Assembly: GCA_018057825.1 (NCBI GenBank)
Contig: JAGPCY010000057.1
Coordinates: forward strand, 1 to 42,299
DNA from: Kofleriaceae bacterium
GTDB taxonomy: Bacteria; Myxococcota_A; Polyangia; Haliangiales; Haliangiaceae
Direction of reading: 5' to 3'
DNA: 42,299 bases
In this document: positions 1-9,740 of the stretch, one piece after another
Numbering within the stretch: the stretch's first letter is position 1
Layout: each line of letters starts with the position of its first letter
The notes under the pieces: model-generated
What the model was told of the DNA's origin: nothing
The model's input: only the letters and a program-made list of their open reading frames with translations
The model's database searches: none
Translations under genes and position numbers: made by a program

Positions 1-256
1 ACCCCGACCCCGACCCCGACCCCGCCCCCGACTCCGACCCCGAACCCGAGACCGAGTCCGAGACCGAGACCGAGACCGAGGCCGAGACCGAGACCGAGGC
101 CGAGACCGAGACCGAGACCGAGGCCGAGACCGAGACCGAGACCGAACCCGAGACCGAGATCGAGGCCGAACCCGAGACCGAACCCGAGGCCGAACCCGAG
201 ACCGAGTCCGAGACCGAGTCCGAGTCCGAGTCCGAGTCCGAGACCGAGTCCGAGTC
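1..256. repeat. Hexanucleotide tandem repeat tract
   Basis: Imperfect 6-bp tandem repeat running in from the window edge. Units begin as CCGACC, then drift through CCGAGA, CCGAGG, CCGAGT and CCGAAC. It stops within a few bases of the stop codon of the minus-strand gene at 260. A second tract of the same type lies at 18782-19050, again touching a minus-strand stop codon. No gene is supported inside it: any frame across it reads only as dipeptide repeats such as Thr-Glu or Gly-Leu. The left end lies outside the window. Confidence 0.95.
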
Positions 257-259
257 GCG

Positions 260-1240
260 CTACCGCGCGCCGCCGGTGGCGCGCGCGGCCCGCAGTTGGC
301 CCTCGAGCTCGACCAGCGCGTCGATGGGCAGACCCCGCGCCTTGCCGCGGATGATGAGCGCGGTCATGAAGGCCGCGGTCTGGCGACCGACCTTAGTGAA
401 GTGCGCCTCGAGGTACGGCTCGAGGGGCAGGGGCAAGGCGGGACGAGCCAGGGCCAGGGCCACCCGCAAGACCCGCGGCCGGGTCAAGATCGCCAGGCGT
501 CGCGGCACCGGCCGGCCGTCGGCGGCGATGGTCAAGGCCTCGCGAGCGCCGCGGGCACCGAGGGCCAACGTGCCGGCGGCGATCGCGCCGCGGACCCGCC
601 ACCCGCCGAGCTCGAGGCCGACCAGGTACGGCATCATGACCGCGCTGGCCAGGGCCGCGCTCGCCGTGACCTCCTTCGCCACCTTGGCCGGGAAGCCGCC
701 GGCAGTCAGCGCCGCGACCACCACCTCCGCTCGCGGCCCGGCGTGGGGCGCCTTGGTCAGCGGCGGCAGGTAGTAGGCCATCCCCGGTCGCGGGAACCGG
801 GTCTCGCCGGGCAGCGGCGCGTGGTAGCTGATGAGCGTGATGAGGCCCGCGACCAGCCGGTCGGGGGCGCAGCCGGCGGCGAGGTAGGTGGCCTGGGCGT
901 CGAGGCCGGGCTGGAGCGCCAGCACCGTGGCGTCGCCGGTCGCGGCCACCAGCTCGCGCAACCACGGCCCGTCGAGGGCGGTGGCGTCGACGGTGACGAC
1001 CACCAGCGCCGGCGCCGCGGCCGCGACCTCGGCCATCGTCGTCGCCACCGCGAACCCGGCGAAGCGCTCGGCCCGGACGCCGCGCGTGCGCAGGTGGTAC
1101 AGGTCGTAGCCCGCGGTGGCCTCGGCCCGGTACTTGTCGCGGACGAACATCGTCACGTCGGCGCCGCCGCGCGCCAGGTAGTGGCCGTAGACCTGGCCGA
1201 CCGCTCCCGCTCCGACGACCAGCGCGCGCAGCTTGCCCAT
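260..1240 (-). CDS. Ketopantoate reductase family (ApbA/PanE-like) protein
   Basis: 326 aa. The N-terminus is a Rossmann NAD(P)-binding fold with VVGAGAVGQVYGHYLARGG near residues 8-26, typical of ApbA/PanE proteins, which reduce 2-dehydropantoate to pantoate with NADPH for pantothenate synthesis. The C-terminal half is helical and has a FTKVGRQTAAFM stretch where the family usually has its substrate-binding helix. It is a family-level call; many paralogues act on other substrates, and I do not see the neighbouring panB/panC that would support a pantothenate role. The ATG start at 1240 is preceded by TAGATC, six bases away, a near match to the -10 element seen elsewhere in the window. The stop codon almost touches the hexamer repeat tract. 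Confidence 0.8.
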   Translation of the reverse strand: MGKLRALVVGAGAVGQVYGHYLARGGADVTMFVRDKYRAEATAGYDLYHLRTRGVRAERFAGFAVATTMAEVAAAAPALVVVTVDATALDGPWLRELVAATGDATVLALQPGLDAQATYLAAGCAPDRLVAGLITLISYHAPLPGETRFPRPGMAYYLPPLTKAPHAGPRAEVVVAALTAGGFPAKVAKEVTASAALASAVMMPYLVGLELGGWRVRGAIAAGTLALGARGAREALTIAADGRPVPRRLAILTRPRVLRVALALARPALPLPLEPYLEAHFTKVGRQTAAFMTALIIRGKARGLPIDALVELEGQLRAARATGGAR

Positions 1241-1284
1241 GGCCGCGATCTACCACGCGCGGGCGCGCGCCCGGCGCGCCGCGA

Positions 1285-2196
1285 TCACTCGGCCAGGGCG
1301 CGCAGGGCCGCGGTCAACGGCACCGCGTAGAAATCGCCGCTGGTGTCGGGGTTGCGGCGGACGAAGATCAGGCGGTTGCGCGCCCAGTCGATCGTCGGGT
1401 GGTACTCCTCGAGCTCGGTGTTGACGCACGGACCGGCGTCGACCGCGGCCGAGTACTCGCCGGCGACCCGCAGCGAGAAGAACACGTCGCTGTAGGGCGC
1501 CGCCGGATCGGGGTCGAGGGAGCCCAGGGCCAGCAGGCGACCGCCCGGCGTGAGCGTCGGGTTGAACTCCCAGATCGCGGTGTTGAGATCGCCGGGCAGC
1601 GGCGCGGCGGCGCCGAAGCCGGCGCCGGTCCGCGGCGCGCGCCACAGATCCCAGGCGCCGACGCCGTCCTGCCGATCGCTGTTCCAGTAGAGCGTCCCGT
1701 CGGCGGTGACCGACGGGAAGAACTCGTTGGCGTCGGTGTTGACCGTCGGGCCCAGGTGCTCGGGCGCGGTCCACCCGGTGGCGGTGCGCCGGACCCGCCA
1801 CAGATCGCCGTCGGGCCGGCCGGCGCCGTCGGGCGTGGTCGGGCGAAACGACGTGTAGTAGACGGTGGCGCCGTCGAGCGCGATGAAGGGATCAAACTCG
1901 AGGAAGTCGCTGGCGAAGGTCGGGCGGGTCGGCGGCGACCAGCCGCCGCCGGGCAGCCGCCGGCTCTCGGCTAGCTCGAGGCCGGCCGGGCCCTCGCGGT
2001 GGAACATCGCCCACCGGCCGTCGGGCGAGAACACCAGGCGACCCTCGTCGCCGGCGGTGCTCCAGGTCGTGAGCTTCTCGACCCGGCACGGCGCGGCGTT
2101 TAGCTCGTCGACGGCGGCGGCCAGCTCGGGTGGCGCCGCGCCGGCGCAGGCGGTGACGAGGGCGGGGAGGGTGAGCGCGAGGAGGGGCTTGGACAT
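1285..2196 (-). CDS. PD40/WD40-like beta-propeller lipoprotein
   Basis: 303 aa. The short signal sequence ends in a lipobox (VTAC, Cys17), so this is a predicted lipoprotein. The rest is built of PD40-type blades, with SPDGRWAMF near residue 55 and later turns reading DGATVYYTS, DGTLYWNSD and GGRLLALGS. Such blades occur in TolB and in many myxobacterial periplasmic proteins; the function of this one is unknown. The start is supported by a purine-rich GAGGG on the minus strand just upstream of the ATG. It lies 44 bp upstream of the ketopantoate-reductase-like gene on the same strand and may share its transcript. I see no peptidase or peptidoglycan-binding domain attached. Confidence 0.8.
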   Translation of the reverse strand: MSKPLLALTLPALVTACAGAAPPELAAAVDELNAAPCRVEKLTTWSTAGDEGRLVFSPDGRWAMFHREGPAGLELAESRRLPGGGWSPPTRPTFASDFLEFDPFIALDGATVYYTSFRPTTPDGAGRPDGDLWRVRRTATGWTAPEHLGPTVNTDANEFFPSVTADGTLYWNSDRQDGVGAWDLWRAPRTGAGFGAAAPLPGDLNTAIWEFNPTLTPGGRLLALGSLDPDPAAPYSDVFFSLRVAGEYSAAVDAGPCVNTELEEYHPTIDWARNRLIFVRRNPDTSGDFYAVPLTAALRALAE

Positions 2197-2295
2197 GGCG
2201 TCACCCTCGCCGCGACCGGGCGCGCTGCCGAGCCACCTGGGACCAAGTGGACCGTGGCCGGGACGAGCCGAGTCGACCGCGGGAGCGGCCGCGCG

Positions 2296-2301
2296 TAGCC
2301 T
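2296..2301 (+). promoter_or_regulatory. -10 element for histidine kinase gene (leaderless start)
   Basis: TAGCCT, with 6 bases to the ATG at 2308. This spacing would put transcription initiation on the start codon. No convincing -35 was seen. Confidence 0.5.
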
Positions 2302-2307
2302 GGGCCG

Positions 2308-3348
2308 ATGTCATCGCCCGCCCTCGGCCGCCGCTCGATCCAGCTCGCGATCGCGACCGCGTGGTGGGTGCTGGTGGCCCTGGTCAGCGCGGCCAGCGCG
2401 CGCAGCCGCGGCGGCGCCGGCGGATGGGACGCGCTAGCGACCGCCCTGGCCGCGGTGGCGTTCTGGATCCCGCTCACCGTCGCGGTCTTCGCGCTGGTCG
2501 AGGGCGTGCCGCTCCGGCGCCCCGGCCTGGCCCGGGCCCTGGCGATCCACGTCGTCGGCGCGACCGCGGTCGTGGTCCTGCGCGCGCTGTGGATCTACGG
2601 CCTCGACCCGTGGGTCGGCTTCTATCCGCAGCCGCCGCGCCTGGCCACCGTGCTCATGCACTCGGTCGAGAACAACCTGTTCGTCTACTGGCTGTTCGTC
2701 GGCGTCGGCCACGCCGCGATCTACGCCCGCGACGCGGTCGAGCGCAGCCGGACCGCGGCCGCCCTCGAGGCCGCCCTGGCCCGCGCCGAGCAGGCGGCGC
2801 TGGCCGCCACCGTCGAGCCGCACTTCCTGTTCAACACCCTGTCGGCGATCGCCGAGCTGGTCCACCGCGATCCCGACGCCGCCGATCGCGCGATCGTGCA
2901 GCTCGCGGGCCTGTTGCGCCGGCTGGTCGACGATCGCCGCCAGGAGGTCACCCTCGCCGAGGAGCTGGCCTTCACCCGCGACTACCTGGCGATCGAGGCC
3001 CTGCGGTTCGGCGATCGCCTGGCGGTGCGGTGGGACGTCCCCGACGAGCTGCTCGCCACCGCGGTGCCGCGCCTGACCGTGCAGCCCCTGGTCGACAACG
3101 CCGTCCGCCACGGCCTGGCGCGGCGGGCGCGCGCCGGTCACCTGACGATCGCCGCCCGCCGCGACGGCCCCGATCGGATCGCGATCGCGGTCACCGATGA
3201 CGGCGCCGGCCTGACCCCGGGGGCGGCCGAGCGCGGGCTGGCCACGGTCCGCGCCCGCCTGGCCCGGCTCTACGGCGCGGCCGGCGAGCTGCGCCTGGGC
3301 CCGGCGACCGGCGGGGGCGCCCGCGCCGAGCTGGTGGTGCCGGCGTGA
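2308..3348 (+). CDS. LytS/YpdA-type sensor histidine kinase
   Basis: 346 aa. About four predicted membrane segments (roughly residues 13-30, 45-64, 75-97 and 117-138) are followed by a short coiled coil and a His_kinase domain of the LytS/AlgZ class. The phosphoacceptor is His172 in PHFLFNTLSAIAEL. The ATPase half has an N-box (QPLVDNAVRHGL) and glycine-rich loops (DDGAGL, then RGLATVRARL). There is no separate extracytoplasmic sensor domain, so the signal is probably sensed within or near the membrane. It overlaps the LytTR response regulator by 4 nt (GTGA), so the two form a coupled two-component system. The ATG start is supported by the TAGCCT element six bases upstream. Confidence 0.93.
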   Translation: MSSPALGRRSIQLAIATAWWVLVALVSAASARSRGGAGGWDALATALAAVAFWIPLTVAVFALVEGVPLRRPGLARALAIHVVGATAVVVLRALWIYGLDPWVGFYPQPPRLATVLMHSVENNLFVYWLFVGVGHAAIYARDAVERSRTAAALEAALARAEQAALAATVEPHFLFNTLSAIAELVHRDPDAADRAIVQLAGLLRRLVDDRRQEVTLAEELAFTRDYLAIEALRFGDRLAVRWDVPDELLATAVPRLTVQPLVDNAVRHGLARRARAGHLTIAARRDGPDRIAIAVTDDGAGLTPGAAERGLATVRARLARLYGAAGELRLGPATGGGARAELVVPA

Positions 3349-4043
3349 GGGTCGCGATCGTCGACGACGAGCCCCTGGCGCGCGACCGCCTGGCCCGGCT
3401 CCTCGCCGCCCATCCCGACGTCGTCGTGAGCGCCTCGGTCGGCGACGCGTCGGCGGCGATCGCCACCCTGCCGACGGTCGCGCCCGAGCTGGTCCTCCTC
3501 GACGTCCGCCTGCCCGAAGGCGACGGCTTCGACGTCGCCGCCGCGGTCGCCGGGACCGGCGCCGAGGTGGTCTTCGTGACCGCCTACGACGAGTACGCGG
3601 TGCGGGCCTTCGCCGCCGGCGCCCTCGACTACCTGTGTAAGCCGGTCGACGCCGCGCAGCTCGCCCGCGCCCTCGACCGCGCTCGCGCCCGGCTGGCCAG
3701 CGCCGCGCGCCCCGAGCGCCTGGCGGTCCGCGACGGCGGGCGCTTCGTGTTCGTCGCGATCGCCGACCTCGACGCGGTGGTCGCCGCCGGCAACTACGTC
3801 GAGCTGCGCGCCGCCGGGCGGAGCTACCCGCTGCGCGCGACCCTGGCCTCGATCGAGGCCCGCCTCGACCCCGCGGCCTTCGTCCGCATCCATCGCTCGG
3901 TGATCGTGCGGACCGCGCGCATCGCGGCGATCGAGCCGCTGTTCCGCGGCGAGTACCTCGTGACCTTGGCCGACGGCACGACCTTCACCTCGGCGCGCAC
4001 CTGCCGGGCCGGCCTGCGCGCCGCCCTCGGCTTGCCGCCGTGA
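3345..4043 (+). CDS. LytTR-family response regulator
   Basis: 232 aa. The receiver domain (residues 1-115) has the acidic pair DDE at 7-9, the phosphoacceptor Asp53 (LLDVRLPEGDG), a conserved Thr in FVTAYDEYAV and Lys99 in YLCKP. A LytTR DNA-binding domain follows (about 128-228), recognised by FVFVAIADLDAVVAAGNYV and by RIHRSVIVR. LytTR proteins bind direct repeats upstream of their targets; targets cannot be assigned here. It starts at GTG in a 4-nt overlap with the partner kinase. It is the likely output of the kinase and the last gene of this unit. Confidence 0.94.
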   Translation: MRVAIVDDEPLARDRLARLLAAHPDVVVSASVGDASAAIATLPTVAPELVLLDVRLPEGDGFDVAAAVAGTGAEVVFVTAYDEYAVRAFAAGALDYLCKPVDAAQLARALDRARARLASAARPERLAVRDGGRFVFVAIADLDAVVAAGNYVELRAAGRSYPLRATLASIEARLDPAAFVRIHRSVIVRTARIAAIEPLFRGEYLVTLADGTTFTSARTCRAGLRAALGLPP

Positions 4044-4065
4044 CCGCGAACTCGCGCGGCTCTGC

Positions 4066-4071
4066 TAGGCT
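4066..4071 (+). promoter_or_regulatory. -10 element for tcdA (leaderless start)
   Basis: TAGGCT, 7 bases before the ATG at 4079. It favours that ATG over an in-frame GTG at 4040 that overlaps the preceding stop codon. Confidence 0.5.
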
Positions 4072-4078
4072 GCCGGCG

Positions 4079-4930
4079 ATGTCGACCCACCGCCGCTTCG
4101 ATCGCACCGCCCGCCTGCTCGGCGACGACGGCGTGGCGCGCCTGGCGACGTCGACCGTGACGGTGTTCGGGGTCGGCGGCGTCGGCTCCTTCGCCGCTGA
4201 GGCCCTGGTCCGGTCCGGCGTCGGCCGCCTGATCCTGGTCGACTTCGATCGCATCTGCGTCACCAACGTCAACCGCCAGCTCCACGCCATGAAGGGCACC
4301 CTGGGCAAGCCCAAGGTCGCGGTCATGGCCGAGCGCTTGCGCCTGATCAACCCCGACGCGGTGATCGAGCCGCGCGCCGAGTTCTACGGCGCCGCGACCT
4401 CGGCCCGCCTGCTCAGCCCTGAGCCCGACCTGGTGATCGACGCGATCGACAACGTCACCGCCAAGATGCACCTGATCGCGACCTGCGTCCGCGAGCGCCT
4501 GCGGATCGTGTCGACCATGGGCGCCGCCGCCCGCCTCGATCCCACCCGGATCCGCGTCGGCGATCTGGCCGACACCAAGATCTGCCCCTTCGCGCGCGAT
4601 CTGCGCAAGTCGCTCAAGAAGAAGCACGGCCTCGACTGCACCGTGCCGACCGGGGTGGTCGCGGTGTACTCCGAGGAGCCGCCCGTCGATCCCCACGCGC
4701 TGGCCTACGACACCGACGGCTTCGCCTGCGTGTGCCCGGGCGGCGACAACGGCCAGAACGACTGCGAGAAGAAGCACCGCGTCGAGGGCTCGGTGGCCTT
4801 CGTGCCGTCGGTGGTCGGCCTGACCGCGGCGGCGACCGCGGTGGCGATCTTGACCGGGGCCCGGGCGGTGCGCTGGCCGGGGCCAGCGCTGGCCAGCGCC
4901 GAGGCTCGTGATAGGGTCCGCGCACCATGA
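4079..4930 (+). CDS. tcdA: tRNA threonylcarbamoyladenosine dehydratase (ThiF/MoeB fold)
   Basis: 283 aa. E1-like adenylating fold with nucleotide loop GVGGVGSFAAEAL, DFD at the end of the second strand, the NVNRQ arginine finger and the DAIDN motif. The later VVAVYSEEPP and GSVAFVPSVVGL segments match TcdA/CsdL, which uses ATP to cyclise t6A37 of tRNA into the hydantoin form ct6A. A Cys-rich patch (CVCPGGDNGQNDC) sits before the last strand, and its role is unknown. I chose the ATG at 4079, not GTG 4040, because family homology begins with the RFDRTARLLG segment and a -10 element precedes that ATG. It overlaps the peroxiredoxin gene by 4 nt. Confidence 0.9.
   Translation: MSTHRRFDRTARLLGDDGVARLATSTVTVFGVGGVGSFAAEALVRSGVGRLILVDFDRICVTNVNRQLHAMKGTLGKPKVAVMAERLRLINPDAVIEPRAEFYGAATSARLLSPEPDLVIDAIDNVTAKMHLIATCVRERLRIVSTMGAAARLDPTRIRVGDLADTKICPFARDLRKSLKKKHGLDCTVPTGVVAVYSEEPPVDPHALAYDTDGFACVCPGGDNGQNDCEKKHRVEGSVAFVPSVVGLTAAATAVAILTGARAVRWPGPALASAEARDRVRAP
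4912..4917 (+). promoter_or_regulatory. -10 element for peroxiredoxin gene
   Basis: TAGGGT within TGATAGGGTCCGC, 9 bases before the ATG at 4927. GATAGGGTCCGC recurs exactly at the thiC riboswitch promoter (34527-34538). Confidence 0.45.
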
Positions 4931-5406
4931 TCAACGCTGGCGACAAGATCCCGTCTGTGACCATCAAGCAGGCCACCGCCGAGGGGCCCAAGGACGTCGA
5001 CCCGGCCGCGCTGTTCGCCGGCAAGCACGTCGTCATGTTCTCGCTCCCCGGGGCCTACACCCCGACCTGCTCGAAGGAGCACCTGCCCGGCTACGTCGCG
5101 CGCTACGACGAGCTGCGCGCCAAGGGCGTCGACCTGATCGCGTGCCTGTCGGTCAACGACGCCTTCGTCATGAAGGCGTGGGCCGAGGAGCACGGCGCCC
5201 TCGACAAGGTCGTGATGCTGTCGGACGGCAGCGGCGCCTTCACCAAGGCGCTCGGCATCGAGCTCGACCTCACCGGCGCCCACATGGGCCTGCGCTGCCG
5301 CCGCGGTCTGTTCGACATCGTCGACGGCACCGTCAAGTCGGTCGACCTCGAGGCCCCCGGCAAGTTCGAGGTCTCGAGCGCCGCCGCGTGCCTGGTCAAG
5401 CTGTAG
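4927..5406 (+). CDS. Peroxiredoxin, Prx5-like (redoxin family)
   Basis: 159 aa, the usual length for the Prx5/AhpE-like redoxin group. The peroxidatic cysteine is Cys48 in PGAYTPTCS, the signature of this class, with the conserved Arg expected in the later MGLRCRRG region. The Cys in that CRRG segment, or the Cys at residue 155 near the C-terminus, could act as the resolving residue; which one does cannot be told from sequence. The enzyme reduces H2O2 or alkyl hydroperoxides in the cytoplasm using a thiol donor. There is no glutaredoxin fusion. The ATG overlaps the tcdA stop codon, and its own 3' end overlaps the next lipoprotein gene. Confidence 0.92.
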   Translation: MINAGDKIPSVTIKQATAEGPKDVDPAALFAGKHVVMFSLPGAYTPTCSKEHLPGYVARYDELRAKGVDLIACLSVNDAFVMKAWAEEHGALDKVVMLSDGSGAFTKALGIELDLTGAHMGLRCRRGLFDIVDGTVKSVDLEAPGKFEVSSAAACLVKL

Positions 5407-6077
5407 TCCTCCTCGTGGCGCTGGCGTGGGCCGGGTGCGGCGCCGCGCCGTCGCCGCCGCCGCCGACCGGCGACGCCGCCGGGTTGACCCGCTGGGTCGA
5501 AGGGCTGGCCGGGCGCGATCGGGCCGCGATCGAGCGCGGCCTGGCCGCCGCCGTCGTCGACGCCGCGGCCTGGGACGGCGCGGTCAGCGCGCCGTACCGC
5601 GGTCATCACGCCGCCTACGCCGCCGCGTACCCGGCCGCCACCGCCGCGGTGGTCGACGCCCTGGCCGCCGGCGGTCCGATCGCGGTTCGCCGCCACTTCG
5701 CCGACGACGGCCGCGCGGCCCCGGCCCTGCGCCGCGAGCGCCTGGCGGTGCCGGTCGGCGCCACGACCTACGTGATCGCGGTGGCCGGCCGCGATCTACC
5801 GGCGGTCGCGCGCTGGGCCGGCGGGCGGTGGCGGCTCCTGGCCGGCCTCGACGCCCTGACCCGCGACGCGATCGGCGCCGGCGATCACGACTGCGCCGTG
5901 GCCTACTCCGAGACCCGCGACTTCGGGCGGTGCATGGCGGCCAGCGCCCCGGTGGCGGTGGCGGCGCTGACCGGGCAGGCCGACGAGCGCGCGATCGCCT
6001 GTCGGCGCTTGATCGCGCTCCACGCCGCGGGCGCCTGCGGCGACCGTGATAGCGTCGCCCCGCCCACCCCGCCATGA
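5388..6077 (+). CDS. Hypothetical lipoprotein
   Basis: 229 aa if read from the GTG at 5388, which gives a normal signal peptide (VVLLVALAWAGC) with a lipobox at Cys17. The next in-frame GTG (5415) would leave almost no hydrophobic stretch, so I prefer 5388 although it overlaps the peroxiredoxin gene by 19 nt. The mature part is Ala-rich and largely helical, with two Cys pairs late in the protein (DHDCAVAY / GRCMA and IACRR / GACGD) that could form disulfides. I recognise no family. It ends in a 4-nt overlap with the biotin carboxylase gene, so it is co-transcribed with the carboxylase cluster at least in part. Confidence 0.7.
   Translation: MPGQAVVLLVALAWAGCGAAPSPPPPTGDAAGLTRWVEGLAGRDRAAIERGLAAAVVDAAAWDGAVSAPYRGHHAAYAAAYPAATAAVVDALAAGGPIAVRRHFADDGRAAPALRRERLAVPVGATTYVIAVAGRDLPAVARWAGGRWRLLAGLDALTRDAIGAGDHDCAVAYSETRDFGRCMAASAPVAVAALTGQADERAIACRRLIALHAAGACGDRDSVAPPTPP
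6050..6055 (+). promoter_or_regulatory. Possible internal -10 element before biotin carboxylase gene
   Basis: TGATAGCGT resembles the other -10 elements of the window but lies 18 bases before the ATG at 6074, so a transcript would carry a leader of about 12 nt. It lies inside the preceding gene. Weak evidence. Confidence 0.3.
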
Positions 6078-7434
6078 GTCCGCCGCTCTTCCATCGCCTG
6101 CTCGTCGCCAACCGCGGCGAGGTCGCGGTCCGCATCGCCGCCGCCTGCGCCAAGCTCGGCATCACCCCGGTGTTCGCGGTGTCCGAGTCCGACCGCGACG
6201 CGCCGTACACCCGCGGCCGCGAGGTCGTCGTGCTGGGCCCGGCCCGGGCGGCGTCGAGCTACCTCGATCCTCGTCGGCTGGTCGCCGCCGCGGTCACCGC
6301 CCGCTGTAGCGCCCTCCACCCCGGCTGGGGCTTCCTGTCGGAGAACCCGATCCTGGCGGCGCTGTGCGAGCAGCACGGCGTGACCTTCGTCGGGCCGCCG
6401 GCCCACGTCATGGCCCTCATGGGCGGCAAGAGCCCGGCCAAGGCGGCGATGAAGGCGGCCGGCCTGGCGGTCATCCCCGGCTCCGACGGGCCGCTGCCGT
6501 CGGCGACCGCGGCCCGGGCCTGCGCCGATCGCGTCGGCTACCCGGTCCTGCTCAAGGCCGAGAGCGGCGGCGGTGGCCGCGGCATGCGCATCGCGCGGTC
6601 GTCGGACCAGGTCGAGGCCGCCTTCGCCGACGCCGCCGGCGAGGCCCGGGGCGCCTTCGGCGACGATCGGGTGTTCCTCGAGCGCCTGATCGAGGGCGGG
6701 CGCCACGTCGAGATCCAGGTGTTCTGCGATCGCTACGGCGCCGGCATCCACGTCGGCGAGCGCGACTGCACGGTCCAGCGCAACCATCAGAAGCTGATCG
6801 AGGAGAGCCCGTCGCCGGTCCTGCCCGACGACGTCCGCCAGGCCACCCTGGCCACCGCGGTCGCCGCGGCCCGCGCGATCGGCTACGTCGGCGCCGGCAC
6901 GATCGAGATGCTGCTCGAGGATCGCCTCGACGGCCGGCCGGTCTTGCGGTTCATGGAGATGAACACCCGGCTGCAGGTCGAGCACACCGTGTCGGAGGAG
7001 CGCTCCGGCCTCGATCTGGTCGAGCTCCAGCTCCTGACCGCGGCCGGCCACCGCCTGCGCCTGGGCCAGGATGACGTGCGCCTCGACGGCCACGTGATCG
7101 AGTGTCGGATCAACGCCGAGGATCCCGACGCCGGCTGGCGCCCGGCGCCCGGCACGATCACCGACTGGCGCCTGCCCGATCGGCAAGGCGGGGCGATCCG
7201 CGTCGACACCCACGTCGAGGCCGGCTACGTCGTGCCGCCGCACTACGACAGCCTCCTGTGCAAGGTCATCGCCAAGGGCGCCGATCGCGCCGAGGCCATC
7301 GCCCGCATGCAGCAGGCCCTGGGCGAGCTGGTGTGCGTCGGCGTGCCGACCACCATCTCCGCGCATCGTCGGATCTTGGCCTCGCCCGACTTCGTCGCCC
7401 ACCGCTACGACACCCGCACGATCCCAGGTCTGTC

Positions 7435-7438
<4 letters not shown>
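6074..7438 (+). CDS. accC: Biotin carboxylase subunit of acyl-CoA carboxylase
   Basis: 454 aa, the standard length for a free-standing biotin carboxylase. The order is an N-terminal domain ([13 protein letters not shown] at 9-21), an ATP-grasp domain with the glycine loop GGGGRGM, the catalytic [12 protein letters not shown] block, and a C-terminal domain with ECRINAEDP. It carboxylates the biotin of the carrier protein using ATP and bicarbonate. The carboxyltransferase and biotin carrier are the next two genes, each joined by a 4-nt overlap, so this is the first enzyme of a three-subunit acyl-CoA carboxylase. The symbol reflects family; whether the substrate is acetyl-, propionyl- or another acyl-CoA is set by the carboxyltransferase. 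Confidence 0.93.
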
Positions 7439-9146
<1,708 letters not shown>

Positions 9147-9150
<4 letters not shown>

Positions 9151-9740
9151 CCCGGGCCGCGCTCCGGACCGCGCCGGCGCGCGCCGGCGACGACGGCCTG
9201 GTGGTGCTGGTCGCCGACACCGTCGGGCGCTTCACCCCGCGGGTCGCGGTCGGCGCCCTGGTCGAGCCTGGCCAGGTCATCGGCGCCCTCGAGATCCTCG
9301 GCGTGATCGAGCCAGTGGTGAGCGGCGCCGCGGTCAGCGGCCGGGCCACCGCGGTCACCGGCGCGCACCACCACCGCCACCCGGTCGACTGCGGCGCCCC
9401 CCTGGTCGTCCTCGATCCGGCCCTGGGCGTGACGACCGCGGCCGCGGCCGCGGCGACCACCGCGGCGGTCGCCGACGGCCTGGTGTTCCGGGCGCCGTCG
9501 AGCGGCCGGTTCTACGGCCGGCCGACCCCCGGCAAGCCGGCCTTCGTCGCGGTCGGCGACGTGGTCACCGCGGGCCAGACCCTGTGCCTGCTCGAGGTGA
9601 TGAAGACCTTCCACCGCGTCACCTACGGCGGCCCCGGCCTGCCGGCGGCGGCGCGCATCGCCGCGGTGATCGTCGCCGACGACGCCGATGTCGGGCCCGG
9701 CGACCCGCTGTTCCGCCTCGAGCCGATGGAGGCGCCATGA
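9147..9740 (+). CDS. Biotin carboxyl carrier protein with a degenerate second lipoyl-like domain
   Basis: 197 aa, GTG start in a 4-nt overlap with the carboxyltransferase gene. The C-terminal half is a normal biotinyl domain: a [13 protein letters not shown] hairpin, then the biotin site LLEVMKTFH with Lys153. The N-terminal half (about residues 18-75) looks like a second copy of the same fold: [17 protein letters not shown], then [11 protein letters not shown], where Gly52 stands in place of the biotinylated Lys. An Ala-rich linker of about 12 residues joins the halves. The carrier shuttles carboxybiotin between the two upstream enzymes. The first domain cannot be biotinylated and may be structural. 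Biotin-carrier function is secure; the duplication is my reading of the pattern. Confidence 0.87.

Noticed and set aside
1-256. Hexamer tract as a possible CRISPR array
   Set aside because: Units are 6 bp with no spacers and no cas gene nearby.
4040-4078. GTG 4040 as the tcdA start with a 4-nt overlap
   Set aside because: The extra 13 residues are not like the family, and a -10 element directly precedes the ATG at 4079. It stays possible as a second, coupled start.
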